DNA of 64,000 bases, from NCBI RefSeq assembly GCF_014204535.1, contig NZ_JACHLR010000017.1:1-64000 (forward strand), read 5' to 3'. The position numbers were made by a program, and so were the translations under genes. The notes under the pieces were generated by a model, which worked only from the letters and a program-made list of their open reading frames with translations, did no database searches and had not been told where the DNA came from. Position 1 is the first letter of the stretch. The number at the start of each line of letters is the position of its first letter. Shown here in pieces: positions 26,452 to 36,109 of the stretch. The stretch comes from Novosphingobium chloroacetimidivorans. GTDB taxonomy: Bacteria > Pseudomonadota > Alphaproteobacteria > Sphingomonadales > Sphingomonadaceae.

Positions 26452-27708
26452 TTGACGTCAGCTTGCCCAACCCTCGGCCCGCGCCGGAACACCGTGCGCG
26501 GCCTCGTTCCCGTGCTTGCTCTCATGGGCGCCGTGCTGCTCGCGGGCTGTGGCAAGTCGGAGGATGAGGGCAAGGGCCAGCGCCCACCGCCCAAGGTCGG
26601 CTTCATCGTCGCCGCGCCAAGCGCCGTGCCGCAACCGGTGACGCTGGGCGGCCGCACCGTCGCCTTCGAAACCAGCGAGGTGAGACCGCAAGTCGCCGGC
26701 GTGATCCAGCGGCGCCTGTTCACCGAGGGCAGCTACGTGCGCGCCGGGGAGCCGCTGTTCCAGATCGATCCCAGCCTCTACCGCGCCAGCGTGAACCAGG
26801 CGCAGGCGAACGTGGCCAGCGCGCGCGCCAGTGCCGACGCGGCCGTCGTGCGGGCGCAGCGGCTCAAGCCGCTTGCCGAGATCCAGGCCGTGGCCGCGCA
26901 GGACTATACCGATGCCGCCGCGCAGGCCCGCGTCGCCCGCGCCACGGTGGCGCAGAACGCCGCGGCGCTGGAAACCGCGCGCGTCAACTTGCGCTTCACC
27001 ACCGTGCCCGCGCCGATCAGCGGGCGGATCGGCCGCTCGCTCGTCACCGTCGGCGGGCTGGCCAGCAACAGCCAGGAAACCCCGCTGGCGATCATCCAGC
27101 GCACCGATCCGATGTTCGTCGACATGCAGCAGTCGGCCGCAGACCTTTCAACCCTGCGTCGCAAGCTGCGCAGCGGCGGGCTCGACGCCGGCAGCACGCA
27201 AGTGACGCTCAAGCTGGACGACGGCAGCGACTATCCGCAGACCGGCACCGTCCAGTTCTCCGAAGTCACGGTCAACCAGGAGACCGGCACCGTCACCCTA
27301 CGCGCCCGCTTCCCCAACCCGCAAGGCACGCTGCTACCGGGCACCTTCGTCAACGCGGTGTTCAACCAGGCGATCGAAACCAACGCCTTCCTCGTGCCTC
27401 AGCAGGCCGTGCTCCACGATTTCGACGGATCGGCTTACGTGATGCTCGTCGGCCCCAAAGACAAGGCGGGGGGCAACAAGGCCGCGCGCCGCAAGGTTGT
27501 CGCCACTCGGACGTATGGGGCGAGCTGGGTCGTCACCTCGGGCCTCGCCCGCGGCGACCGCATCATCCTGCAGGGTCTCAATGGCCTGAAGCACGGCGCG
27601 CCGATCGTGCCGGTGCCGGCCAATGCGCCGCAGGATACGACCAAGGCACCGCGCGGTGGCGCGGGCGGCGGATCAGGCCAGGGCGCGAACCCCAAGCAGG
27701 GTAGCTGA
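26452..27708 (+). CDS. RND efflux periplasmic adaptor lipoprotein (AcrA/MexA family)
   Basis: 418 residues. Signal peptide with lipobox LLAGC (Cys near 33), a biotinyl-lipoyl half (VRPQVAGVIQRRLFTEGSYVRAGEPLFQIDP), an alpha-hairpin region, the second lipoyl half (NLRFTTVPAPISGRIGRSLVTVGGLAS), a beta-barrel and a membrane-proximal domain. The Gly/Gln/Lys-rich tail is low complexity. It links the inner-membrane pump to the outer-membrane channel. The only upstream start is TTG at 26452 behind AAGGCG. Eight bases separate it from the pump gene, so the three genes form one operon. Confidence 0.94.
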   Translation: MTSACPTLGPRRNTVRGLVPVLALMGAVLLAGCGKSEDEGKGQRPPPKVGFIVAAPSAVPQPVTLGGRTVAFETSEVRPQVAGVIQRRLFTEGSYVRAGEPLFQIDPSLYRASVNQAQANVASARASADAAVVRAQRLKPLAEIQAVAAQDYTDAAAQARVARATVAQNAAALETARVNLRFTTVPAPISGRIGRSLVTVGGLASNSQETPLAIIQRTDPMFVDMQQSAADLSTLRRKLRSGGLDAGSTQVTLKLDDGSDYPQTGTVQFSEVTVNQETGTVTLRARFPNPQGTLLPGTFVNAVFNQAIETNAFLVPQQAVLHDFDGSAYVMLVGPKDKAGGNKAARRKVVATRTYGASWVVTSGLARGDRIILQGLNGLKHGAPIVPVPANAPQDTTKAPRGGAGGGSGQGANPKQGS

Positions 27709-27715
27709 CCGCCCG

Positions 27716-30700
27716 ATGTCACGCATCTTCATCGACCGGCCGATCTTCGCCTGGGTGCTCGCCATCATCGTCATGCTCGCCGGCGCCGGCGCGCTGACGC
27801 TGCTGCCGAATCAGGAATATCCGGACATCGCGCCGGTGCAGGTCAACATCCAGGCGACTTATCCGGGGGCCCAGGCCGAAGCGATCGAGAACAGCGTGAC
27901 CCAGGTGCTGGAGCAGCAGCTCTCCGGCATCGACGGCCTGCTTTATTTCAGCTCGCAATCGTCGAACCGCGGCCGGGCGACGATCAACGTCACCTTCGCC
28001 AAGGGCACCGATCCCGATATCGCCCAGGTCCAGGTCCAGAACCAGATCCAGAGCGCCATCGCCCGGCTGCCGCAGCAAGTGCAGCAGCAGGGCGTGCGCG
28101 TCACCAAGTCCAACCCCGACCAGCTGATGCTGGCGGCGGTCTATGATTCGACCGACACGCGCTCGAACCAGGACGTCTCCGACTATCTCACTTCGACCAT
28201 CCAGGACCCGCTTTCGCGCGTGGACGGGGTGGGCGAGGTCAACGTGTTCGGCGCGCCGCACGCGATGCGGATCTGGCTCGACCCGCGCAAGCTGGCCGCC
28301 GTGGCCCTGATGCCCGGCGATGTCATCACCGCCGTGCAGGCGCAGAACACCGAAGTCGCGGCCGGCGAAGTGGGCGGCACGCCATCCCCCGCGGAGCAGG
28401 CGCTCAATGCCACCGTGACCGCGCAGTCGCGGCTGCAGACGCCCGAGCAGTTCCGCGCCATCGTGCTCAAGACCCAGCCCGACGGCTCGACCGTCACCGT
28501 GGGCGATGTCGCGCGCGTAGAGATCGGCGCCGACAACTATGGCGTGGTCAGCCGGGTGAACGGGCACCCAGGCGCCGGCATCTCGATCTCGCTCTCGCCC
28601 GGCGCCGACGCGCTGCGCACCGCCGAAGCGGTCAAGGCGCGAATGAACGAGCTGACCCGCAGCATGCCCGAGGGCCTCAAGCACGTCTACGGCAGCGACA
28701 CGACCGCGTTCATCAAGCTCTCGGTCGAGGAAGTACAGAAGGCGCTGCTGGAGGCGATCGCGCTCGTCGTGGTCGTCATGTTCGTGTTCCTGCAAAGCTG
28801 GCGCGCCACCTTGATCCCGACGATCGCGGTTCCGGTGGTGCTGCTGGGCACGTTCGCGGTGTTCTATGTCGTCGGGTTCTCGATCAACACGCTGACGCTG
28901 TTCGGGCTGGTCCTCGCGATCGGCCTGCTGGTCGACGATGCGATCGTCGTGGTCGAGAACGTCGAGCGCCTGCTGGACGAGAACCCCGGCATGACCCCGC
29001 GCGAAGCGACCATCAAGTCGATGGACGAGCTGACCGTGGCGCTGGTCGCCATCGCCCTGGTGCTATCGGCCGTGTTCCTGCCGATGGCGTTCTTCGGCGG
29101 ATCGACGGGCGTGATCTACCGCCAGTTCTCGCTCACCGTCATCACCGCGATGGTCCTGTCCGTGCTGGTCGCGCTGATCCTCAGCCCGGCGCTGACCGCG
29201 ACGCTGCTCAAGGCCAAGAGCGAGGAAAAGCGCCCCGGCCTCCTGCGCCGGCGCTTTCCCGCGGTCGGAGATCGACTGGTCCGCCTGAGCGAATGGTTCA
29301 ACCACGGCTTCGATCGGTTGAGCGATCGCTACGCCAACACCGTCACCCGCGTGGTCGACCGCAAGTGGATCTTCCTGCTGATCTACGCCGCGATCGTCGC
29401 GATCATGGCGATCCTGTTCTTCCGCCTTCCCAGCGGCTTCCTGCCGACCGAAGACCAGGGCACCGTCAACGTCCAGTTCCGCTTGCCCGCCGGCACGACC
29501 CTCGGCCAGACGCAGAAGGTGCAGCGTGAGATCGAGCGCTATTTCCTCACCCAGGAAAAGGCGAACGTCGATGTAATGTTCACCGTGGCGGGCGGCGGCC
29601 AGGGTGCGGCGGGGCAGAACACCGGCAACGGCTTCGTCAAGCTCAAGGACTGGGCCGAGCGCAAGGGCGAGGAGAACAGCGCCAACGGCATCGTCGAGCG
29701 CGCCTCGCGCTCGCTCCGGGTGCTGCGCGATGCGCAGGTGTTCGCGCTGGTTCCGGGCGCGGTGCGTGGACTGGGTCAGTCGTCGGGCTTCACCATGGAG
29801 CTGCAGAACACCAGCGGCATGCCGCGCGAGAAGTTCCTGGAGGCGCGCGACAAGCTGCTGGCGGCGGCGACGGCCGATCAGCGGCTGACCGGCGTGCGGC
29901 TGAGCGACTTGCCCGATGTCTCGACCCTGCGCATCGACGTCGATCCGCAGCGCGTCACCGCCTATGGCATCACCCCGGCCGACGTGAACAACACGCTGGC
30001 GACCGCCTGGGGCGGCCGATACGTCAACGACTTCATCGACAAGGGCCGCGTCAAGCGCGTCTACGTCCAAGGCGACGCACCCTATCGCATGCGGCCCGAA
30101 GACCTCGCGCAATGGTACGTGCGGTCCAGCAGCGGGGCGATGGCGCCCTTCTCCGCCTTCGCGCGCACCGGCTGGTCCACGGTGCCCAGCACCACCTCGC
30201 GGTTCAACGGCATCGCCTCCTACGAGATCTCGGGACAGGCTGCGCCGGGCATCAGCTCGGGCACGGCGATGGACATCATGGAGGACCTCGCCTCCAAGAT
30301 CCCCGGCACCGGTGTCGCCTGGGCCGGTACGTCGTTCCAGGAGCGGCTGAGTTCCGGTCAGGGCCCGCTGCTTTATGGCCTTTCGCTGCTGGTCGTGTTC
30401 CTGTGCCTGGCTGCGCTTTACGAGAGCTGGTCGATCCCGGTCGCCGTACTGCTGGTGATCCCGCTGGGCCTTGTCGGCGCGATCTTCGCGGTGACGCTGC
30501 GCGGGCTGGAGAACGACGTTTATCTGCAGATCGGCCTGCTCACCACGATGGGTCTTGCCGCCAAGAACGCAATCCTGATGATCGAGTTCGCCGAACAGGC
30601 GGAGAAGCAGGGCAAGCGCGTGATCGAAGCCGCCGTCGAAGCGGCGCGGATCCGCCTGCGCCCGATCCTGATGACCAGCTTCGCGTTCATCTTCGGCGTG

Positions 30701-30946
30701 CTGCCACTCGCCCTGGCGACCGGCGCCGGCGCCAACAGCCGCGTCGCGATCGGCACGGCGGTGATCGGCGGCATGCTGACCGCGACGATCCTGGCGCTCT
30801 TCTATATCCCGCTGTTCTTCGTGCTCGTCCGCCGGGGCGTGCGCGACGGACTGCGCGCAGCGCGCGAACGCATCGCACCCTACCGCAGCAGCCGGGACGA
30901 GGCAGCTGGCAAAGCGCCAGGCGATGCCGATGGAGAGCCGGCATGA
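27716..30946 (+). CDS. RND multidrug efflux pump (HAE1 family, AcrB/MexB-like)
   Basis: 1076 residues. It begins MSRIFIDRPIFAWVLAI, the first transmembrane helix of HAE1 pumps. The two large periplasmic loops are present (NQEYPDIAPVQVNI near the start, a second after the middle helices). TM4 carries GLLVDDAIVVVENVERL with the paired Asp of the proton relay, and TM10 has GLAAKNAILMIEFAEQ with the conserved Lys. It should export hydrophobic or amphiphilic compounds using proton-motive force. The stop overlaps the next start in ATGATG. No dedicated repressor lies next to the operon. Confidence 0.97.
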   Translation: MSRIFIDRPIFAWVLAIIVMLAGAGALTLLPNQEYPDIAPVQVNIQATYPGAQAEAIENSVTQVLEQQLSGIDGLLYFSSQSSNRGRATINVTFAKGTDPDIAQVQVQNQIQSAIARLPQQVQQQGVRVTKSNPDQLMLAAVYDSTDTRSNQDVSDYLTSTIQDPLSRVDGVGEVNVFGAPHAMRIWLDPRKLAAVALMPGDVITAVQAQNTEVAAGEVGGTPSPAEQALNATVTAQSRLQTPEQFRAIVLKTQPDGSTVTVGDVARVEIGADNYGVVSRVNGHPGAGISISLSPGADALRTAEAVKARMNELTRSMPEGLKHVYGSDTTAFIKLSVEEVQKALLEAIALVVVVMFVFLQSWRATLIPTIAVPVVLLGTFAVFYVVGFSINTLTLFGLVLAIGLLVDDAIVVVENVERLLDENPGMTPREATIKSMDELTVALVAIALVLSAVFLPMAFFGGSTGVIYRQFSLTVITAMVLSVLVALILSPALTATLLKAKSEEKRPGLLRRRFPAVGDRLVRLSEWFNHGFDRLSDRYANTVTRVVDRKWIFLLIYAAIVAIMAILFFRLPSGFLPTEDQGTVNVQFRLPAGTTLGQTQKVQREIERYFLTQEKANVDVMFTVAGGGQGAAGQNTGNGFVKLKDWAERKGEENSANGIVERASRSLRVLRDAQVFALVPGAVRGLGQSSGFTMELQNTSGMPREKFLEARDKLLAAATADQRLTGVRLSDLPDVSTLRIDVDPQRVTAYGITPADVNNTLATAWGGRYVNDFIDKGRVKRVYVQGDAPYRMRPEDLAQWYVRSSSGAMAPFSAFARTGWSTVPSTTSRFNGIASYEISGQAAPGISSGTAMDIMEDLASKIPGTGVAWAGTSFQERLSSGQGPLLYGLSLLVVFLCLAALYESWSIPVAVLLVIPLGLVGAIFAVTLRGLENDVYLQIGLLTTMGLAAKNAILMIEFAEQAEKQGKRVIEAAVEAARIRLRPILMTSFAFIFGVLPLALATGAGANSRVAIGTAVIGGMLTATILALFYIPLFFVLVRRGVRDGLRAARERIAPYRSSRDEAAGKAPGDADGEPA

Positions 30947-32409
30947 TGCGTCTTCGCCTTGCCGTGTCGATGGCCTCCGCCCTGGCGCTCGGCGCCTGCT
31001 CGCTTGCGCCCAAGTACGTGGCACCGACTCCGCCGGTGCCGCAAACCTGGCCCGCGGGTGACGCCTATCTCCTGCAGAGCGAAGCCAGCCTGCCGGTCGT
31101 CTCCTACACCGAGATCTTCCGCGACCCGCGCCTGCAGCAGCTGATCGCGCAGGCGCTGGACAACAACCGCGACATACGCGTCGCCGCCGCCAACCTCGCG
31201 GCCGCGCGGGCGCAAGTGCGCGTGATCCGCGCCGACCAGTTCCCGGCCATCGGTGTCAGCGGCTCGGCGACGTATACGGATCGCGGTAGTACCAGCACGA
31301 ACAATGTCGGTACTGGAGCCGGCACGGGCACGACCACGCGCGGATCGGGCAGCGGCTGGTCCTACGGGCTGCAAGGCGGGGTCTCCAGCTTCGAGCTCGA
31401 CTTCTTCGGCCGCTACGCCAACGCCACCGAGTCCCAGCGCAACACCGCTCTGGCGACCGAAGCGACGGCCCGGACCGTGCGGCTCGGCCTGATCGCCGAC
31501 CTTGCGCAAACCTGGGCGACATATGGCTCCGACGTCGACTTGCTCAAGCTGGCCGAGGCGACCGCCGCAAACGCGCAGCGCAGCGTCGAGCTGACCAGCG
31601 CGCGCCTCAAGGGCGGGATTGCGCCGCGCACCGACTTGCGTCAGGCCGAGCAGATCCTGGAAACCGCGCGCGGCGACCTGGCCCAGCAGAAAACGGCGCT
31701 GGCGCAGGACGCCAACGTCATGCGCCTGCTGGTCGGGGCGGAGTTCGACCAGTCCCTGCTGCCTGCCGGCATCGCGCAAGTGAACCAGACGCTTGCCACC
31801 CTGCCCGCCGGCACCAGCTCGCAAGTCCTGCTGCGCCGTCCCGACGTGGTCGAGGCCGAGTACCAGCTGCGCGCCGCCAATGCCGACATCGGTGTCGCCC
31901 GGGCTCAGCTGTTCCCCTCGATCTCCCTGACGGGGCTGCTCGGCGTGGCGAGCAACGCGCTGGGCTCGCTGTTCAGCGGCGGGGCGTTCAACTGGTCGGC
32001 GGGGGCGGATGCCTCGTACTCGCTGTTCAATGCAGGCGGACGCCTGGCCAACGTGGAAGTCAGCCGTGCCCAGCGCGACGCCGCCTTGGCCAGCTACGAG
32101 CGCGCGATCCAGGTGGCGTTCCGCGAGGTCTCGGACGCACTTGCCGAACAGGGCACGATCGGCGAGCGCCTGCGCGCCGCCTCCGCCAATACCGCCGCCG
32201 CCGCCGACACCGCCAAGCTGACCGAAGCGCGCTACCGTGGCGGGGTCGACAGCTTCCTCGCCAGCCTCGATGCGCAGCGCAGCCTCTATGGCGCGCAGCA
32301 GTCCGAAATCGCCACCCGCCTGGCGCAGGCGAACAACCGGATCACGCTGTATCGCGTGCTCGGCGGCGATGCGGCGACTTCCACCGCAGCTTTGCCCCCG
32401 CGCAGGTAA
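30943..32409 (+). CDS. RND outer-membrane factor lipoprotein (NodT/OprM family)
   Basis: 488 residues. Lipobox LGAC (Cys 19), then SLAPKYVAP and two TolC repeats: NNRDIRVAAANLAAARAQVR in the first, RRPDVVEAEYQLRAANADIGVARAQLFPSISL in the second. It should trimerise as the exit duct of the pump encoded upstream. A Gly/Thr-rich stretch near residues 108-125 (GTGAGTGTTTRGSGSG) lies in the first barrel loop. The start ATG at 30943 overlaps the pump stop; a second ATG follows at 30946. It is the intact counterpart of the remnant at 1269-2030. Confidence 0.96.
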   Translation: MMRLRLAVSMASALALGACSLAPKYVAPTPPVPQTWPAGDAYLLQSEASLPVVSYTEIFRDPRLQQLIAQALDNNRDIRVAAANLAAARAQVRVIRADQFPAIGVSGSATYTDRGSTSTNNVGTGAGTGTTTRGSGSGWSYGLQGGVSSFELDFFGRYANATESQRNTALATEATARTVRLGLIADLAQTWATYGSDVDLLKLAEATAANAQRSVELTSARLKGGIAPRTDLRQAEQILETARGDLAQQKTALAQDANVMRLLVGAEFDQSLLPAGIAQVNQTLATLPAGTSSQVLLRRPDVVEAEYQLRAANADIGVARAQLFPSISLTGLLGVASNALGSLFSGGAFNWSAGADASYSLFNAGGRLANVEVSRAQRDAALASYERAIQVAFREVSDALAEQGTIGERLRAASANTAAAADTAKLTEARYRGGVDSFLASLDAQRSLYGAQQSEIATRLAQANNRITLYRVLGGDAATSTAALPPRR

Positions 32410-32434
32410 CGGCGCGCGGGCAAGCCTGCGGCGT

Positions 32435-33481
32435 TCAGGCGAACACCGGAACGATCTGCGGCAGGTCCACCGTCGTGCGAATGCCCGGCTCGGCGGCGCA
32501 GACGGCAGCGATCGCATTGACCGGGCGATGCGCCGTAAGGCCAGGCGTGAAGGCGGCGTAGTCCTCCTCGGGCACCGGAAAGTGGATGTCGACCAGCACC
32601 GGGGTGTCGCCTTCGGTCCGGATGCGCCAACCCGAATCGCGCAGGTTCCATCCTGCGTCGGTGATGTCGGTGGTGACGTACCAATTGGCGCGGAAACGCA
32701 GCACCGGGCGGCCCTGGTGCTTGCAGGTGATCGTCGTGCGCATGGCGCCGACCGTGCCGGCCATGACCGTACCGGCGGCGATCTGCAGCGTTTCCCTGGT
32801 GGCCGAGACTTCGCCGAACGCGTCGATCTCGTCGACAGGCAGGCCGATCGCCTCGCCGATCTGCGAGAGCGAGCTGCCGAAGTCGCCCTTCAGGTGCTCC
32901 GCGCGGCGCTGGTCGTAGGGGCCGACGGGCTCCCCAAAGCCCATGATCTTGAACAGCATGTCGGGCGAATTGCGGCTCGATACATCGGCGTATTCGTCGA
33001 TGGTGATGAGATCGTGCCGGCGCGCGAGCGAGAGCAGCGGGATCGTCAGCGCTTCGGTCACGAAGCCCGGGCTCGATCCCGTGCTATAGATCGACGTCTG
33101 CCCCTTCCGGCAGGCCTCTTCCACCCGCGCTCGGTTTTCGGGCGCTATCATCGCCGGATGGTGAAAGTCGCCGCGCGTGGTGACGACGTTCTTGCCTGAC
33201 GCGAGGATCGCGGTCAGCTCGTCCCAGTCGGTGCCCTGGCGCATGTAGAGCACGCAATCGGCGTCGAGCGCGATGAGATCGGAGGCCGCATTGGTCGCGT
33301 GGATCCCAGTGACCTGATCCAGCCCCGCAAGTTCGCCCGCGTCCTTGCCGACTTTGCCATCGGAACTGACCCATAGGCCGACAAGCTCCATCTCGGGATG
33401 CTCGATCACGCTGCGCAGGGCACGGCTACCGATGTTGCCGGTTGCCCACTGGATCACGCGATACTTGCGGCGCTCGGTCAT
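32435..33481 (-). CDS. NAD(P)-dependent dihydrodipicolinate-reductase-like protein
   Basis: 348 residues. The N-terminal Rossmann strand-turn-helix VIQWATGNIGSRALRSVIEHPEMELVG and VTTRGDFHHPA match the dihydrodipicolinate-reductase-like/amine-dehydrogenase-like family common in actinobacterial and sphingomonad catabolic clusters. A role in lysine synthesis is unlikely: true DapB is shorter and has a different catalytic motif. It may reduce or oxidise a keto or imino intermediate. The ATG at 33481 follows GAGGAGAG about six bases upstream. It ends 23 bases from the efflux operon, convergently. Confidence 0.75.
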   Translation of the reverse strand: MTERRKYRVIQWATGNIGSRALRSVIEHPEMELVGLWVSSDGKVGKDAGELAGLDQVTGIHATNAASDLIALDADCVLYMRQGTDWDELTAILASGKNVVTTRGDFHHPAMIAPENRARVEEACRKGQTSIYSTGSSPGFVTEALTIPLLSLARRHDLITIDEYADVSSRNSPDMLFKIMGFGEPVGPYDQRRAEHLKGDFGSSLSQIGEAIGLPVDEIDAFGEVSATRETLQIAAGTVMAGTVGAMRTTITCKHQGRPVLRFRANWYVTTDITDAGWNLRDSGWRIRTEGDTPVLVDIHFPVPEEDYAAFTPGLTAHRPVNAIAAVCAAEPGIRTTVDLPQIVPVFA

Positions 33482-33631
33482 GTCAGGCTCTCCTCGACGG
33501 CTCTTTGGCCCTGTGCGAAGCGCGGGAACGGCGCAAAGCGCCGGAACGGGCAGTCCCCCTCCGGCGCCGTGCATTGTTGTCGCGAGTCGCTGCGTTCCGG
33601 ACAATACCCGCCTGGGAACACCGGTTTCCAA

Positions 33632-35980
33632 TCAGAACTTGAAGCCGACCTCGCCGCCGAACGTGGTCGGCTTGCTCCAGTTCGAGCCGATGCCGAAGTT
33701 GGAGTATTGCACCTGCGTCAGGTAGCGGCTGTTGGTGACGTTGTCGCCGTAGGCCGCCAGATACCAGCGATCGTCCGGCGCGGTCCACTGTGCGCGCAGC
33801 GACAGCGTCTCGTACCCGCCTTGCCTGAACTGGGTACCCGACGGTCCGAAGAAGAAGCTCGACGAGTAGGACAGGTTGCCCGACAGCGCCAGTTCGCCAC
33901 TTGCCACCTCGGTCGCATAGCGTGCGCCGATGTAGCCGGTGAACTCCGGAGTGCGCTGCATCGTCACGTTGTCGAGATTCTGGCCCAGCACCAGGAACGA
34001 GATGCCGTTGGCATTGCACGTCGCCACCGTCGCGGCGCCCAGCGCCGAGCAGGGCGTGTAGATCGGTGCGTTGTTGAAATCCTTGTAGCGCGCATGCACC
34101 CAAGAAGCGCCCGCCGACAGCTGAAGCCCCTGCACGGGCCGGACATGCGCCGCGCCCTCCAGTCCGTAGATCTCGGACTGGGCGGCGTTGACGATCCGCG
34201 CCGTGCCAGCCTCGAAGATCGAGATCTGCAGATCCTTGTAATCGTAATAGAAACCCGCCGCTTCGAGTGAGAAGCCGGGCTTCTCGTACTTGGCGCCGAT
34301 TTCGTAGGCGTTGACCGATTCCGGGCTGACCCGGCTGCAAACGAAGGGCGGGTTCTGGCACGAGCCACCCACGTCGACGACCGCCGCCTTGTAGCCACGC
34401 GTGAACGAGGCATAGATGCTCGATCGCTCGTCGGGCTTGTAGCGGATCACGGCGCGCGGCGTCAGGCGGCCGCTGTTGGCGAAATCGATCGCGCCCGGAT
34501 CGCATTCCTTGAGGTAGACGCGCCCGCCATCGGCTGAGCAGAACGTACCGTTGGGAAGCGCGACAGGTGCCGGGTTGAGAAACCGGGTGTTGTAGTAGGC
34601 GTCGTCCACCTTGTCGTAGGCGTATCGCACGCCGCCCGTCAGGAAGAGCTTGGGGGTGATTTCGTACGTGGCATCGGCGAAGGCGGCATAGCTGCGCACG
34701 GTCGTGCTCGATCCACCGAGGCGGATGCGATTGGCGGTGCCGAAGTTGTCGATGCCGGTGATGTACCGGTCTGTGTTCTCGAAGTAGAACAGGCCGGCAG
34801 TCCACTGCAGCCGCGTCCCCGTCTTCGAGGTCAGCAGCAGTTCCTGGCTCCAGGTCTGGTTCCGGTTCGGCAAGCCCAGCTGGAACCCGACCGAGGCTGT
34901 CGGCGGGATGCCACGCGCGGCGCGCTGTGCCGCGGTGGCGAGCTCGACACCCGAGTAGTCCAGATCCTGCGAGGCTGAGACCCGCTCGTTGCGATACTGC
35001 GTGTAGGAGGTCAGGTTCGCGAAGCCGAGGTCCACCGTGAGCGTCGCCTGCAGCGAGTCGGAGTTGCTCCGGAAGAACTCGGGCACATTACCCGACGCGA
35101 TCTCGTTCTTGCGCGTGGTGAACGTGCCGGGGATGCCGCCGAAGGGCGCGCCGAGGCCGACGTCATTGCCGACGTAGCTGGACGCCAGCAGCGGCGAGGG
35201 ATCGTCCACCTCGCCATGCTTGTACCGCAACAGCAGCGAAACATCGTCGGTCAGGTCGGCCTTGAGGCTGACGCGCGCCGACCAGTTCTCGTACTCGCCG
35301 ACCCGGTCGCCGGTAGAGATATCCCTCTGCCATCCGTCGCCGCGGCGGTACTGCCCTTCGACGCTCAACGCGACCCGGTCCGAGATGACGAAGTTGCCGA
35401 TGCCCTCCACCCGCGCCTCGTTGTAGCGGCCATAGCTGGCCCGACCCTCGAACGAGTTGGCAGTCGTGTTGGGCTCCCGGGTGGAAACCAGGATCGCGCC
35501 GCCGGTGGTATTGCGGCCGAACAGAGTGCCTTGCGGGCCCTTGAGCACCTGGATGCTGCTGACGCTGATCAGGTCGAAGTCCGCCGCCAGCGGGTTGGGC
35601 GAATAGAAGCCGTCGATGTAGATGCCGACGTTGCCGCCGCCGCCCGAGGTCGTGACCGCCGTGCCGATGCCCCGGATCGTGGGCTGGAAGAAGCCGCCCG
35701 CGAAGTCGAACCGCAGCGCCGGCGTCACCTTGCCGATGTCCGACAGCTGCTGGACGTTGGCCGTGTCCAGCGCCTCGGACGAGAGGGTGGTGATGGAGAT
35801 CGGCACGTCGACCTGCGCCTCCGCACGACGCTGCGCGGTGACGATGATGACGTCATCGTCGCTGGTGGCGGTTTCCTGTGCCTGTGCCTGTGCCTGTGCG
35901 AGCGCCGGAACGGCTACAAAAACGGTGCTAGCCAGAATGGCTCCGAATGCCGTCGACGCGCGAAGCTGCTTTTTCAGCAT
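33632..35980 (-). CDS. TonB-dependent receptor of the catabolic region
   Basis: 782 residues. Signal peptide ending in an AQAQAQA run, then the TonB-box-like VIIVTAQRR, a plug (VQQLSDIGKVTPALRF, QPTIRGIG, YIDGFYSP, VLKGPQGTLFGRNTTGGAI) and a 22-strand-type barrel ending in GEVGFKF. This is the sphingomonad receptor type associated with uptake of large hydrophobic or aromatic substrates as well as iron complexes. Its place beside acyl-CoA genes suggests it imports the substrate. The ATG at 35980 follows GGGGAGAGAG directly; 36001 is less likely. Confidence 0.92.
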   Translation of the reverse strand: MLKKQLRASTAFGAILASTVFVAVPALAQAQAQAQETATSDDDVIIVTAQRRAEAQVDVPISITTLSSEALDTANVQQLSDIGKVTPALRFDFAGGFFQPTIRGIGTAVTTSGGGGNVGIYIDGFYSPNPLAADFDLISVSSIQVLKGPQGTLFGRNTTGGAILVSTREPNTTANSFEGRASYGRYNEARVEGIGNFVISDRVALSVEGQYRRGDGWQRDISTGDRVGEYENWSARVSLKADLTDDVSLLLRYKHGEVDDPSPLLASSYVGNDVGLGAPFGGIPGTFTTRKNEIASGNVPEFFRSNSDSLQATLTVDLGFANLTSYTQYRNERVSASQDLDYSGVELATAAQRAARGIPPTASVGFQLGLPNRNQTWSQELLLTSKTGTRLQWTAGLFYFENTDRYITGIDNFGTANRIRLGGSSTTVRSYAAFADATYEITPKLFLTGGVRYAYDKVDDAYYNTRFLNPAPVALPNGTFCSADGGRVYLKECDPGAIDFANSGRLTPRAVIRYKPDERSSIYASFTRGYKAAVVDVGGSCQNPPFVCSRVSPESVNAYEIGAKYEKPGFSLEAAGFYYDYKDLQISIFEAGTARIVNAAQSEIYGLEGAAHVRPVQGLQLSAGASWVHARYKDFNNAPIYTPCSALGAATVATCNANGISFLVLGQNLDNVTMQRTPEFTGYIGARYATEVASGELALSGNLSYSSSFFFGPSGTQFRQGGYETLSLRAQWTAPDDRWYLAAYGDNVTNSRYLTQVQYSNFGIGSNWSKPTTFGGEVGFKF

Positions 35981-36109
35981 GTCTCTCTCCCCTGTTTGCA
36001 TTGTGCTCTTTGGCCACTTTTCTAACGCGCCACGCAGACAAATCCAGCGCCGAGTTGGACGAGTGTCAAAAGTCGTGGATGCCGCAGCGATCGTGCAACA
36101 CTGCCGTTG

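Noticed and set aside
29063..31024. 653-codon minus-strand frame opposite the RND pump
   Set aside because: Antisense to a well-conserved pump; no motif and improbable composition.
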